From NCBI GenBank assembly GCA_025936595.1, contig JAICTB010000004.1, forward strand, positions 1-23,256: a stretch of DNA of 23,256 nucleotides. The letters run 5' to 3'. A program made the position numbers and the translations under genes. This DNA comes from Thermoleophilia bacterium (lineage in GTDB: Bacteria > Actinomycetota > Thermoleophilia > Gaiellales > Gaiellaceae). Position 1 is the first letter of the stretch. Every line of letters starts with the position of its first letter. Below are positions 7,723 to 15,055 of this stretch, piece by piece. The notes beneath the pieces are model-generated. The model was not told the origin of the DNA and searched no databases. It worked only from the letters and a program-made list of their open reading frames with translations.

Positions 7723-8130
7723 GTGTTCGGAAAGGACGCAAAGATCGAGCGCCTGCGGAAGGTGCCGCTGTTTGCGCACTGCTCGAAGCGCGAGCTGGCA
7801 GAGATCGCAGCCGTCGCCGACGAGCTGCGATTCCCGCCCCGCCGCGAGGTGATCCGAGAAGGCGCCACCGGCCGCGAGCTCGTCGTCGTCCTCAGCGGCG
7901 ACATCGAGATCAGGCGAGGCGGAGAGCTCGTCGCGGAGGAGCGCGGCGCGAACTTCTTCGGAGAGGCCGCGCTGCTGACCGGTGCTCCCCGGAACGCGAC
8001 GGTCACGACGACCTCCGAAGTCGAGGCGCTCGTGCTCACGGACCGCGCGTTCAGACGCCTGCTCGAGCGCTCGCCGGAGATCCAGCGGAAGGTACATGCG
8101 AGCCTCGAGGACCGCGTCCCGAACGACTGA
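7723..8130 (+). CDS. Stand-alone cyclic-nucleotide-binding domain protein
   Basis: Protein of 135 residues made almost entirely of one cNMP-binding (CNB/CAP_ED) domain. It starts IERLRKVPLFAHCSKRELAEIA, the usual N-terminal helix; continues through the beta-roll (VIREGATGRELVVVLSGDIEI); and carries an intact phosphate-binding cassette FFGEAALLTGAPRNATV, with Glu81 and Arg90 in the positions that hold the ribose and cyclic phosphate. No helix-turn-helix follows, so unlike CRP it is not a DNA-binding regulator by itself; it would act through a partner protein. The GTG at 7723 is chosen because the domain begins there and TAGGAT sits 6 nt upstream. A class III cyclase lies about 1.1 kb downstream on the opposite strand (9279-12437), a possible source of its ligand. 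Ligand identity (cAMP or cGMP) is inferred, not shown. Confidence 0.88.
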   Translation: MFGKDAKIERLRKVPLFAHCSKRELAEIAAVADELRFPPRREVIREGATGRELVVVLSGDIEIRRGGELVAEERGANFFGEAALLTGAPRNATVTTTSEVEALVLTDRAFRRLLERSPEIQRKVHASLEDRVPND

Positions 8131-8146
8131 CCGGGCGGCGCGTGGC

Positions 8147-8176
8147 TTGACTTTCGACTCGGAATCCGGCCAGGAT
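8147..8176 (+). promoter_or_regulatory. Putative promoter of the DUF11-type secreted protein
   Basis: TTGACT (8147-8152), an 18-bp spacer and CAGGAT (8171-8176) give the best -35/-10 pair in the window. A leader of roughly 60 nt with a good Shine-Dalgarno follows. The 111-bp gap after the preceding gene holds nothing else recognisable. Confidence 0.45.
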
Positions 8177-8241
8177 GGCTCGGCGGCTCCCGATCAGGGA
8201 GGGCCATGTCTGCGGCCGGGGTCCAACACAAGGAGAGGTAC

Positions 8242-9282
8242 ATGAAGGATTCGAGAATCCCGGCTCGGCGAACGCGGGCGTCGATCGGCGCCGTCTTCCT
8301 GCTGCTGCTCACGGGACTCGTCGCGTTGAGCGGCGGTGCAACGAGCGGTCGCGCGGCCGGCGCGCCGGGCGTCGGCATCACGGCGTTCACGGTGCTGAAC
8401 GACGACACCGTTAACACGGTTCCGGGCCAGCCGACCCCGGGCGGGAACATCGGCTACAGCATCACCGTGACGAACAACGGCACGAGCACGGCGAACCACC
8501 TTTCACTGAGCGAGACGATCGGCAGCACGGGCACCGTCGTGTACGTCGACGCGGCGGGCATCTCGTGCGCCGCAGTCACGTCGCCGCCCGCCTCGACCCT
8601 GACCTGCCAGGTGACGAAGCTCGATCCGGGCGCCTCCTTCACGGTCACCGTGCTCTTCCAAACCGATGCGGACGCGCTGCCCGGGACGGACGTGACGAAC
8701 ACGGGGGTCCTGGCGTTCGACTCGCAGACGAACGGTCAGAGCAATGACAAGACCGTTCCGTTCGGTGCGACGCGGACGCTCGCAGGCGGAGCGGACAACG
8801 CGTTGTCGGAATCGATCACGCTGCGCGGCGACACGCTCTCGTCGCCCGGCGGCGGTCAGAGCAGCGACCTGACGATGCCCGCCTTGGGCTTCCTCAACAA
8901 CAACCCGTTCGTCGGTGCGAGCCTGAAGAACGTGGCCGACCCCAGCCCGTGCAGCGGGTGCGCCCCGTTCGAGACGGACATCACGATCCCGACCGCCTCG
9001 TCCTTCTCGGATTCGGGACCGTTCTGGGCCCCACCGATCGCAAGGCCGTTCAGCTGGAGCCTCACGCTCCCCGGATCGCTCCTGCCGAAGGGGTTCAAGC
9101 TGCACGGCGTCTTCCACAACGACACGCTGCTCCCGCTGTGCACCCTCGGCACTGACGGAACGCCGCAGCCGACGACCGTCGCTCCCGGCATCTGTGTTGC
9201 GACGCTGCAGCAGACGCCCAATACCAAGACGATCACCGCCACCGGCCTCGCCCTGACGAACGGCAGGTATCAGTTCGGCTAA
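8242..9282 (+). CDS. Secreted DUF11-type repeat protein
   Basis: Protein of 346 residues. The ATG at 8242 is chosen for its AAGGAGAGG ribosome site 4-5 nt upstream; an in-frame ATG at 8206 lacks one. Basic residues then a hydrophobic run (IGAVFLLLLTGLVALSGGA) form a signal peptide with likely cleavage near GRAAGAPG. About residues 45-150 follow the DUF11/CARDB pattern of an immunoglobulin-like sandwich: GGNIGYSITVTNNGTSTANHL, then SCAAVTSPPASTLTCQVTKLDPGASFTVTV, then DVTNTGVL. The second half (VPFGATRTLAGG to the end) is not recognised. It has six cysteines (ISC...LTC, PCSGC, LCT...GIC) that could form three disulfides outside the cell. It probably serves at the cell surface. It has no sorting signal or transmembrane tail. 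It converges on the cyclase gene, and the stops overlap in CTAA. Confidence 0.75.
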   Translation: MKDSRIPARRTRASIGAVFLLLLTGLVALSGGATSGRAAGAPGVGITAFTVLNDDTVNTVPGQPTPGGNIGYSITVTNNGTSTANHLSLSETIGSTGTVVYVDAAGISCAAVTSPPASTLTCQVTKLDPGASFTVTVLFQTDADALPGTDVTNTGVLAFDSQTNGQSNDKTVPFGATRTLAGGADNALSESITLRGDTLSSPGGGQSSDLTMPALGFLNNNPFVGASLKNVADPSPCSGCAPFETDITIPTASSFSDSGPFWAPPIARPFSWSLTLPGSLLPKGFKLHGVFHNDTLLPLCTLGTDGTPQPTTVAPGICVATLQQTPNTKTITATGLALTNGRYQFG

Positions 9283-12200
9283 GACGCCGCGACGCCGCTC
9301 AACTCGACCACGCGACCGACAAGGACCTCGCTGCCCTTGTCGGTCGCGAGTCGACGTGCCCGCTCGAAGGCGGCGTCGGCGCCCTCGCGTCCGATCTTTG
9401 CCAGCACCTGGCCGAGGTCGACGTTCGCGTCGATCTGCAGAACGACCGCGTCGGTTCCGTCGAGGAGCTCAACGGCGGTGCGCGCGAGCTGCTCGGCCTC
9501 GTCGGCCTCGCCGCGCTCCGCCAGCACCTTCGCCCTGACGCAGCGCCAGTGCACCTGGGCGTCGATGTCGTCGGGATCTGCGAGCTCCTCCGCGAGCGCA
9601 GCCATGTCCTCCGCCTCGCCCGGCCGGTCCTGCGCCCAGAGTGCGCGCGCGAGCAGTCCCGAGAGCGTCGAGAGCAGATACCGCTCGCGGAGCTCCTCGA
9701 GAAGGATGAAGCCGCGGCGCAGTTCGCGCTCCGCCTCGGCCGGGTTGCCGGCGAGGAGCTCCACGGCCGAGGACTCGAGCACCATCGACGCCGCCTCGAC
9801 CCGCAGCCCGAGCTCTTCGAACAGGCGCCGGGCATGCTCGCACAGCTCCCGGCTCAGCTCGAACGACCCCCGCATCGCCTCGAGGTTCGCGACGAGGCAG
9901 AACACGGCCGCCTCCGCCTGGCGGTCGCCGGCAACCGCCTCGGCGACACCGGCGCACCGCTCGAGCGCCTCGGCGACGGACGTCGGTCCGTGTGTGGAGG
10001 TGAGCGCGTACGCCGTGGACGCGCGGCGCTCCTGGCGCACGTCGCCGGCCGCACGCGCGTGCTCGATCGCGCGGCCAAGCGAGGTCGCGGCGGCTCCATA
10101 ACGGCACGCCTTGCCGTCGACCCACGCGAGCAGCCGGTAGGCGCGAGCGAGCGTCACGTTGTCGCCGGCCACCGTCGCGGTGGCGATCACCTCGTCCGCC
10201 GTCGCCCGCGCCTGCTCGCTCCAGTCGCCCTCGGCCCCCGAGAGGAGCTTGATGAGCTGCACGACGGTCCGGGCACCGCCGGCCAGCGCCGGCTCGCCCC
10301 GGTCGACCGCCGCGCGCTCGACTTCACCGAGCAGCGTCCGGGCGCTCTCGAAATCGCCGATCTGCATCAGCGCCTCACCGCAGTCAGGCGCGATCTGGAA
10401 CCGCTCGAGCGCATCATCGGGGAGCACAGCGAGCGCCCGGCGAAGCAGGTTCGCCGCCGCGGGCATGTCGCCGCGGATGAACGCACGCCGACCCGCCGAT
10501 GCAAGGCGCGCGCCGGCATCCATGCCGAGCTGGCGGACGTGGTCGTCGGCCGGAGCGAGCTCCGAGAGGAAGCGGTGCGCCTGCTCGAGGTGGTAGCCGA
10601 GAATCTCCTCGAACTCCACCGCGCGGTCGCCGTTGACGCGGTCGGCCCACTCGACGAAGCGCTCGTGCAGCGCCGCCCGCTGCCGCTTGAGCAGGCCCTC
10701 GTAGACCGAGTCGCGGATGAAGATGTGGTGGAACGCCCGGAACTGAGCGCCGTCACGCTCCGGCTCGGTCTGCAGGATCTGCGTCCGGGTCAGCCGGTCG
10801 GCACGCACGACGACGTCGTCCAGCGGCAAGCCTTCGGCGAGCTCGGCGACGGCGTCGAGCGGGAAGATGTGCCCGACGACGGCCGCGGGATCGAGCAGGG
10901 CTCGATCCCCGTGCTCGAGCCGGTCGATCCTCGCGCTCAGCAGGGCGTGGATCGTGGGCGGCATCCAGTCGTCCGGAAGCGAGCGGAGCTTCCAGACGCC
11001 GCCGGACCCGACGAGCAGATCCTCGTCGCGCAACATGAGGACGAGCTGCTCGGCGAAGAGCGGGTTGCCGGAGGACGCCTCGACGATCCGGGCGAGCACG
11101 GGCGCGTCGAGCGGGCCGTCCAGCCAGCTTTCGATCAGCTCGCGGGTCTCGGCCTCGCCCAGCCGGTCGAGCGTCAGCGACGGCGTTTCTCTGAGCTCCG
11201 GGCGACGCTCCAGCACCTCGATGCGCGCCGCGCAGACGATCGCGACTCCGGCGGCGGCGGTCGACATCGAGTCGAGCAGATCGTGGAGCGTCGGCTCGGC
11301 CCAGTGAAGATCCTCGATCAAGATCAGCACGGGGCGGCGCGCGGCGAGCACCTCGAGGAGCCGCCGAAACGCCCAGAAGATCTCGGGGAGGGAGAATGTG
11401 GTCGCGGAGAGGCCCATCAGCGAGGCGATCCGATCGACGACGCCCGCTTCGGCATGGCCGGCGAAGTTCTCGATCTTGCCGAGCGCCGTCGCGGCATCGT
11501 CGGCGTCGGCTACGCCGGCAGCCGCGCGGACCGCCTCGATGACGGGCCAGAACGTGATGCCCTCCCCGTACGAGAGGCAGCGGCCACGGAGCACGTACGC
11601 CGCGCCCGACTCCGCCGCTTCGAGCTCGTCGATCAACCGCGTCTTTCCGACTCCCGCCTCGCCGAGCACGAGGAGCGAGCGCGGCTCGCCGGCAGCCGCA
11701 GCCTCCTCCACGAGAGCGCGGAGGGCCGTCAGATGCCGCGCCCGGCCGACCAGGGGATGACGCGGGGGCCCGCCCGCGCCGGCGCGCACGTCGGTTCGGA
11801 CGAGCCGGTAGGCGTCGACCCGCTCGGACTTGCCCTTCAGCGTCAACGGTTCGACCGGCTCGGCGTCAACGGCGTGAGCCACGAGCTTGTACGTGAGCTC
11901 GCCGAGCAGCGTCTCGGTGTCGCCCGCGGCCTGCTCGAGCCGCGCGGCGACGTTGACGGCGTCACCCGTGACGAGCCGCTGATTCGTGCTCGCGTCGCTC
12001 GCGACGACACGCCCGGTGTTGACGCCGATCCGGTTCGCGAGCGTGACACCGTAGGTCCGCTCGAGCTCCACGTTGAGCTCCTTCAGCTCGAGCTGCATCG
12101 ACTCGGCGGCGCGCACCGCCCGCAGCGCGTCGTCCTCGTGGACCTTGGGCAGCCCGAACACCGCCATCACCGCGTCCCCGATGTACTTCTCGATCGTGCC

Positions 12201-12437
12201 GCCGTGGCGCGTGATCGCGTCGCTCATCACCTCGAAGTACCGCGCCATCACCTCGCGCAGCGACTCCGGGTCGAGCGTCTCGCCGAGGGCGGTCGAGCCT
12301 TTCAGGTCGCAGAAGAGGATCGAGACGAGCTTGCGCGTCTCACGTGCGGGCGCAGCGCCCGCGAGCGGCGTGCCGCAATAGCCGCACAGCCGGAACTTCG
12401 GGGGGTTCTCCTCGCCGCAATTCGCGCAGGTGACCAC
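9279..12437 (-). CDS. Zinc-ribbon / class III nucleotide cyclase / AAA ATPase / TPR signalling protein
   Basis: Protein of 1052 residues. Residues 4-21 form a zinc ribbon (CANCG...CGYCG). Residues about 35-215 are a class III adenylate/guanylate cyclase domain with all catalytic residues visible: metal aspartates D44 (FCDLKGST) and D88 (KYIGDAVMAVFG), Lys84 and Asp159 for base selection, which favour ATP, and Asn162/Arg166 (NVAAR) for the transition state. Then comes an AAA/STAND-type ATPase: Walker A GEAGVGKT (259-266) and Walker B VLILIEDLHWAEP. The C-terminal half is alpha-helical, rich in TPR-like pairs of helices (ALAGGARTVVQLIKLL, AEAAVFCLVANLEAMRG). This is the LuxR/MalT-like 'adenylate cyclase plus predictor ATPase' architecture, common in actinobacteria and proteobacteria. 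It is probably cytoplasmic, making cAMP on an unknown cue. Start GTG at 12437 with TACCCT 7 nt upstream. Confidence 0.92.
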   Translation of the reverse strand: MVTCANCGEENPPKFRLCGYCGTPLAGAAPARETRKLVSILFCDLKGSTALGETLDPESLREVMARYFEVMSDAITRHGGTIEKYIGDAVMAVFGLPKVHEDDALRAVRAAESMQLELKELNVELERTYGVTLANRIGVNTGRVVASDASTNQRLVTGDAVNVAARLEQAAGDTETLLGELTYKLVAHAVDAEPVEPLTLKGKSERVDAYRLVRTDVRAGAGGPPRHPLVGRARHLTALRALVEEAAAAGEPRSLLVLGEAGVGKTRLIDELEAAESGAAYVLRGRCLSYGEGITFWPVIEAVRAAAGVADADDAATALGKIENFAGHAEAGVVDRIASLMGLSATTFSLPEIFWAFRRLLEVLAARRPVLILIEDLHWAEPTLHDLLDSMSTAAAGVAIVCAARIEVLERRPELRETPSLTLDRLGEAETRELIESWLDGPLDAPVLARIVEASSGNPLFAEQLVLMLRDEDLLVGSGGVWKLRSLPDDWMPPTIHALLSARIDRLEHGDRALLDPAAVVGHIFPLDAVAELAEGLPLDDVVVRADRLTRTQILQTEPERDGAQFRAFHHIFIRDSVYEGLLKRQRAALHERFVEWADRVNGDRAVEFEEILGYHLEQAHRFLSELAPADDHVRQLGMDAGARLASAGRRAFIRGDMPAAANLLRRALAVLPDDALERFQIAPDCGEALMQIGDFESARTLLGEVERAAVDRGEPALAGGARTVVQLIKLLSGAEGDWSEQARATADEVIATATVAGDNVTLARAYRLLAWVDGKACRYGAAATSLGRAIEHARAAGDVRQERRASTAYALTSTHGPTSVAEALERCAGVAEAVAGDRQAEAAVFCLVANLEAMRGSFELSRELCEHARRLFEELGLRVEAASMVLESSAVELLAGNPAEAERELRRGFILLEELRERYLLSTLSGLLARALWAQDRPGEAEDMAALAEELADPDDIDAQVHWRCVRAKVLAERGEADEAEQLARTAVELLDGTDAVVLQIDANVDLGQVLAKIGREGADAAFERARRLATDKGSEVLVGRVVELSGVAAS

Positions 12438-12444
12438 CGCTACG

Positions 12445-12473
12445 AGGGTACGACGGCAGCGCCGTCTTTTCCA
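12445..12473 (-). promoter_or_regulatory. Putative cyclase promoter with a palindrome in its spacer
   Basis: On the minus strand TGGAAA (12468-12473), a 17-bp spacer and TACCCT (12445-12450), then 7 nt to the GTG. The spacer contains an inverted repeat, GACGGC and GCCGTC separated by 3 nt (12452-12466), well placed to bind a regulator or form an operator. Confidence 0.4.
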
Positions 12474-12492
12474 GGGTCAGGGCTTCGGAGCG

Positions 12493-13515
12493 TCAGACGT
12501 GGCCGCCGCGCAGGTGGCGGAAGCCGAGCGCGGCGGGGAGGAGCGGGAGCCACAGATTGAAGAAGCGGTAGGCGAGCACGGCCAGCATTGCCGCGGCGAG
12601 CGGGAAGCTCACCCAGAGAAGCGCGAAGGGCAGAAGTGCCTCGACGACGCCGGCCCCGGCGAGCGGCAGCGTCCGGCGGCTGAGCGCGTAGCCGGTCGCA
12701 TAGCCGACGATCAGCGCCGAGACCGGGAGCGCGTGGCCGAGGAACCCGTGCAGGCAGGCCCAGAGGCAGAAGGCGTCGCCCGCCCAGTAGAGCGCCATGC
12801 CGAGCACCGCGACGAGTCCCTGGAGGGGCCGCCGCGCGAGGCCGATCAGGATGTCGAGCGCCTCGATGCCGTTCGCGACGCCGCCGCGCCAGCCGTCGCG
12901 GCCGGTGAAGCGCGTGCGCCGCCAGAGGACGAGCGCGGCAAACAGAAGGCCGGCAGGCACGCCGACCGCCCAGGGGAGCGTGAAGCCGGTCGAGATGCTC
13001 GAGCGGTGGAGCAGGAGGATGCACGCGACGACGCACGTCACCGGCGCGAGCACCGCGTACTCGAGGGCGCTCAGCCCAAGGACGCGCACACGGGCGTCCG
13101 CGTCGTCCTCGCATCGTTCCTGGAGCGCCTCGTAGTCGGCCCTGAAGCCCCCTCGCGCGATGAAGACGCCGAAGCCGGAGGAGACGAGCGCAAGCGTGTC
13201 CCGCAGGCGCAGGCGCGACGCGGGGAGCGACCCGGCGATCTCGCGGAAGGCGAGCGTGTAGCCGGCATAGGCGGCGACCTCGCCGCCAAGGGCGATCGGG
13301 AACCACCGCCATTGCGGGCTCACGAGCAGGTCGCCGACCGCGCCGAATCCGGCAGCCCAGGCGACACCGCCGAGGGCGGCGCAGGCCAGAGTCGCCCCGA
13401 TCAGGATGAAGGCGGCGACATGCTGCCGGCCGTACTCGAGGTGGCGCGCCCGCAAGGCCGCAAGGGTGCGCAGGAGGAGCGAGAGTTCAGCGTCGGCTGT
13501 CTTGGCTTGTGTCAC
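12493..13515 (-). CDS. YbhN/UPF0104-family (LPG synthase TM-like) integral membrane protein
   Basis: Protein of 340 residues with about eight hydrophobic segments, e.g. HVAAFILIGATLACAALGG, LEYAVLAPVTCVVACILLL, AVGVPAGLLFAALVLW and VEALLPFALLWVSFPLAAAML. The pattern LALVSSGFGVFIARGGFRADYEAL, followed later by GLVAVLGMALYWAGDAFCLW and YATGYALSRRTLPLAGAGVVEALLP, is that of the lysylphosphatidylglycerol-synthase transmembrane/UPF0104 family, whose members act in lipid or polyprenyl-linked processes at the inner membrane. The exact role of this one is unknown; no aminoacyl-transferase domain is attached. The GTG at 13515 is chosen because the protein starts VTQAKTADAELSLLLRTL there, 41 bp after the ErpA stop; TAGGTC lies 7 nt upstream, a weak -10. 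The longer frame running to 14040 is out-of-frame sequence of the ErpA gene. Confidence 0.82.
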   Translation of the reverse strand: MTQAKTADAELSLLLRTLAALRARHLEYGRQHVAAFILIGATLACAALGGVAWAAGFGAVGDLLVSPQWRWFPIALGGEVAAYAGYTLAFREIAGSLPASRLRLRDTLALVSSGFGVFIARGGFRADYEALQERCEDDADARVRVLGLSALEYAVLAPVTCVVACILLLHRSSISTGFTLPWAVGVPAGLLFAALVLWRRTRFTGRDGWRGGVANGIEALDILIGLARRPLQGLVAVLGMALYWAGDAFCLWACLHGFLGHALPVSALIVGYATGYALSRRTLPLAGAGVVEALLPFALLWVSFPLAAAMLAVLAYRFFNLWLPLLPAALGFRHLRGGHV

Positions 13516-13522
13516 CGGTGCG

Positions 13523-13528
13523 GACCTA
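13523..13528 (-). promoter_or_regulatory. Weak -10-like hexamer before the YbhN-type gene
   Basis: TAGGTC lies 7 nt before the GTG at 13515 on the minus strand. The last base deviates from the TAnnnT pattern, and co-transcription from the upstream ErpA promoter is equally possible. Confidence 0.22.
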
Positions 13529-13556
13529 ACGGCGCGGCTGCCGGTTTCGGTTCGCC

Positions 13557-13973
13557 TCAGTGTGAGTGGCCGCAGCCGGAACCGCAACCCGCTTCGCCGG
13601 TGGGCTCTTCGCCCTCGGCGACCTGAAAGCTGTGCCCGCAGCCGCACGCGGAGGTGGCATTCGGATTCTCGATCTTGAACCCGGACTCCTGCAGCCCCTC
13701 CAGGAAGTCGATCGTCGCGCCCCGGAGATACGGCGCGCTGAACGGGTCGACGACGACCTTGACGCCGTGGAATTCGAGCTCGTGATCGCCCGACTGCGCG
13801 CCGCGGTCGAAGCCGAGCGCGTACTCGAAGCCGCTGCACCCGCCGCCCTGGATCGCGATCCGCAGCACCTCGGCCTCGCCGGCCGGCTCCTGCGCCATGA
13901 GACCCTGGACCTTCGTCGCCGCACGCTCGGTCAGCGTGACGACGGTCGTCTCCGACTGCTCGATCGCGGCCAT
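13557..13973 (-). CDS. erpA: A-type iron-sulfur carrier (ErpA/IscA/HesB family) with Cys/His tail
   Basis: Protein of 138 residues that accepts a nascent Fe-S cluster and hands it to target proteins. The three ligands of the family are present: C46 in IQGGGCSGFEY, and C110 and C112 in SACGCGHSF. The core (residues about 10-116) follows the usual strand-rich fold (LTERAATKVQGLM, ALGFDR, VVVDPFSAPYLRGATIDFLE, GFKIENPNA). Most family members end soon after CGCGxSF. This one has a further 22 residues with acidic and glycine stretches ending GCGSGCGHSH, adding C130, C134, H136 and H138, which could bind a metal. The ATG at 13973 has TACACT 7 nt upstream. It diverges from the nuo operon, whose products need many Fe-S clusters. 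ErpA is preferred over IscA because no isc genes are nearby. Confidence 0.88.
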   Translation of the reverse strand: MAAIEQSETTVVTLTERAATKVQGLMAQEPAGEAEVLRIAIQGGGCSGFEYALGFDRGAQSGDHELEFHGVKVVVDPFSAPYLRGATIDFLEGLQESGFKIENPNATSACGCGHSFQVAEGEEPTGEAGCGSGCGHSH

Positions 13974-13980
13974 CGCGCGA

Positions 13981-13986
13981 AGTGTA
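13981..13986 (-). promoter_or_regulatory. Putative -10 hexamer of the A-type carrier gene (leaderless)
   Basis: TACACT, 7 nt before the ATG at 13973 with no Shine-Dalgarno. TTCCAA lies 16 bp upstream as a poor -35. Confidence 0.5.
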
Positions 13987-14078
13987 CCCGTGGGGCCCGA
14001 GGTTGGAACTTCGTGACACCCGTAACACGCTTGGCTCCACGGATTGCGGTTCCGTTCGTGCAGCCTGAACGATGGTGC

Positions 14079-14084
14079 TAGCGT
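14079..14084 (+). promoter_or_regulatory. Putative -10 of the nuo operon promoter
   Basis: TAGCGT preceded by TGC, i.e. an extended -10 of TGnTAnnnT form, lies 36 nt before nuoA. TTCGTG (14055-14060), 18 bp upstream, is a poor -35. The leader carries a clear Shine-Dalgarno (GGAGGAG, 14109-14115). The divergent carrier-gene promoter is about 95 bp away; the region between contains GTGACACCCGTAACAC, an imperfect direct repeat of unknown meaning. Confidence 0.42.
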
Positions 14085-14120
14085 CCGCTGCCGGACGAAT
14101 CTCCCCACGGAGGAGCGAGG

Positions 14121-14483
14121 GTGTTCAACGACTGGTTGCCGTTCGCGATCTACGCGATCTTCGCGCTTGCGATTCCGGCAACGATGATGGTAGGGAGCTT
14201 CAAGCTTGCGCAGCGGCCGCACCGCCGGGTCCGCGCCCGGACGATCCCGTTCGAGTCCGGTGTCTCGCAGGGCCCGCCGCACCGCCAGCGGTTCACCGTC
14301 AGCTTCTACCTGACGGCAATGCTCTTCATCCTGTTCGACATCGAGATCGTCTTTCTCTACCCGCTCGCGGTGATCCTCCACGAGCTCGCGTGGTTCGGCT
14401 TCTTCGAGTTCCTCACGTTCCTGATCATCCTGCTCGTCGCCTACGTCTACATCTGGCGCAAGGGAGCGCTCGAATGGCGCTAG
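14121..14483 (+). CDS. nuoA: NADH-quinone oxidoreductase subunit A
   Basis: Membrane subunit of respiratory complex I, 120 residues, with three transmembrane helices: the N-terminal one (WLPFAIYAIFALAIPATMM), a central one starting FTVSFYLTAMLFILFDIEIVFLY and a C-terminal one (FLTFLIILLVAYVYIW). The FDIEIVFLYP motif on helix 2 is the family signature, with acidic residues near the quinone-site loop. PFESGVSQG is the conserved loop. It starts with GTG at 14121, preceded by GGAGGAG at 5 nt spacing. It is the first gene of the nuo operon and overlaps nuoB by 10 nt. Confidence 0.96.
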   Translation: MFNDWLPFAIYAIFALAIPATMMVGSFKLAQRPHRRVRARTIPFESGVSQGPPHRQRFTVSFYLTAMLFILFDIEIVFLYPLAVILHELAWFGFFEFLTFLIILLVAYVYIWRKGALEWR

Positions 14484-15055
14484 AGGGCAAGCGGCTGAAG
14501 AACATGGGGATGAAGTCGGAGCGCCTGCTCTGGCCGACGAAGGGCCCCGGCAACTTCGAGACGGAGGTCGACGACCTCGAGCAGAAGATCGGCCTGACGA
14601 CGCTCGAGAAGGGCGTCGCGTGGGCGCAGACGAACTCGATGTGGCCGGACACGTTCGGCCTCGCCTGCTGCGCGATCGAGATGATGTCGATCGTCTCCGC
14701 GCGCTACGACATCGCGCGCTTCGGGATGGAGCCGTTCCGGGGATCGCCGCGCCAGGCCGACCTGATGATCGTCTCCGGCCGCGTGTCCCACAAGATGGCT
14801 GCGCCGCTCCGCCAGATCTACGACCAGATGCTCGAGCCGAAGTGGGTGATCGCGATGGGCGCGTGCGCGAGCTCGGGCGGCATGTTCAACAACTACGCGA
14901 TTGTCCAGTCGGTCGACAAGATCATCCCCGTCGACGTCTACGTGCCGGGCTGTCCGCCGCGTCCCGACCAGCTGATCGAGGGGATCGTGCGGCTGCATGA
15001 GGCGGTCAAGGCAGGCGTGCCCCCGGCGTACGAGCTGCGGAGCGTCGCGTCGTGA
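14474..15055 (+). CDS. nuoB: NADH-quinone oxidoreductase subunit B
   Basis: Peripheral complex I subunit, 193 residues, that holds cluster N2, the last Fe-S centre before quinone. Ligands are visible: the adjacent cysteines C65 and C66 (FGLACCAIEMM), the cysteine of IAMGACASSGGMF, and that of VPGCPPRPDQLI. SARYDIARFGMEPFRGSPRQADLMIV and SHKMAAPLRQIYDQM are also typical. The start is the ATG at 14474, inside the end of nuoA (GAATGGCGC), so ribosomes probably reinitiate. It ends in GTGA shared with nuoC. Confidence 0.97.
   Translation: MALEGKRLKNMGMKSERLLWPTKGPGNFETEVDDLEQKIGLTTLEKGVAWAQTNSMWPDTFGLACCAIEMMSIVSARYDIARFGMEPFRGSPRQADLMIVSGRVSHKMAAPLRQIYDQMLEPKWVIAMGACASSGGMFNNYAIVQSVDKIIPVDVYVPGCPPRPDQLIEGIVRLHEAVKAGVPPAYELRSVAS

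Noticed and set aside
12452..12470. Hairpin plus TTTT as a plus-strand terminator
   Set aside because: No plus-strand gene ends there; the stem is only 6 bp with a 3-nt loop, and its position fits the spacer of the cyclase promoter better.
9549..12560. About 1000-codon open frame opposite the cyclase/ATPase
   Set aside because: Composition is typical of antisense GC-rich frames; the minus strand carries intact cyclase and Walker motifs.
13516..14040. N-terminal extension of the YbhN-type protein
   Set aside because: It is the A-type carrier gene read in another frame; hydrophobic family sequence begins only after 13515.
13974..14381. N-terminal extension of the A-type carrier gene on the minus strand
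   Set aside because: It crosses the promoter region and lies antisense to nuoA; family similarity begins at the ATG at 13973.
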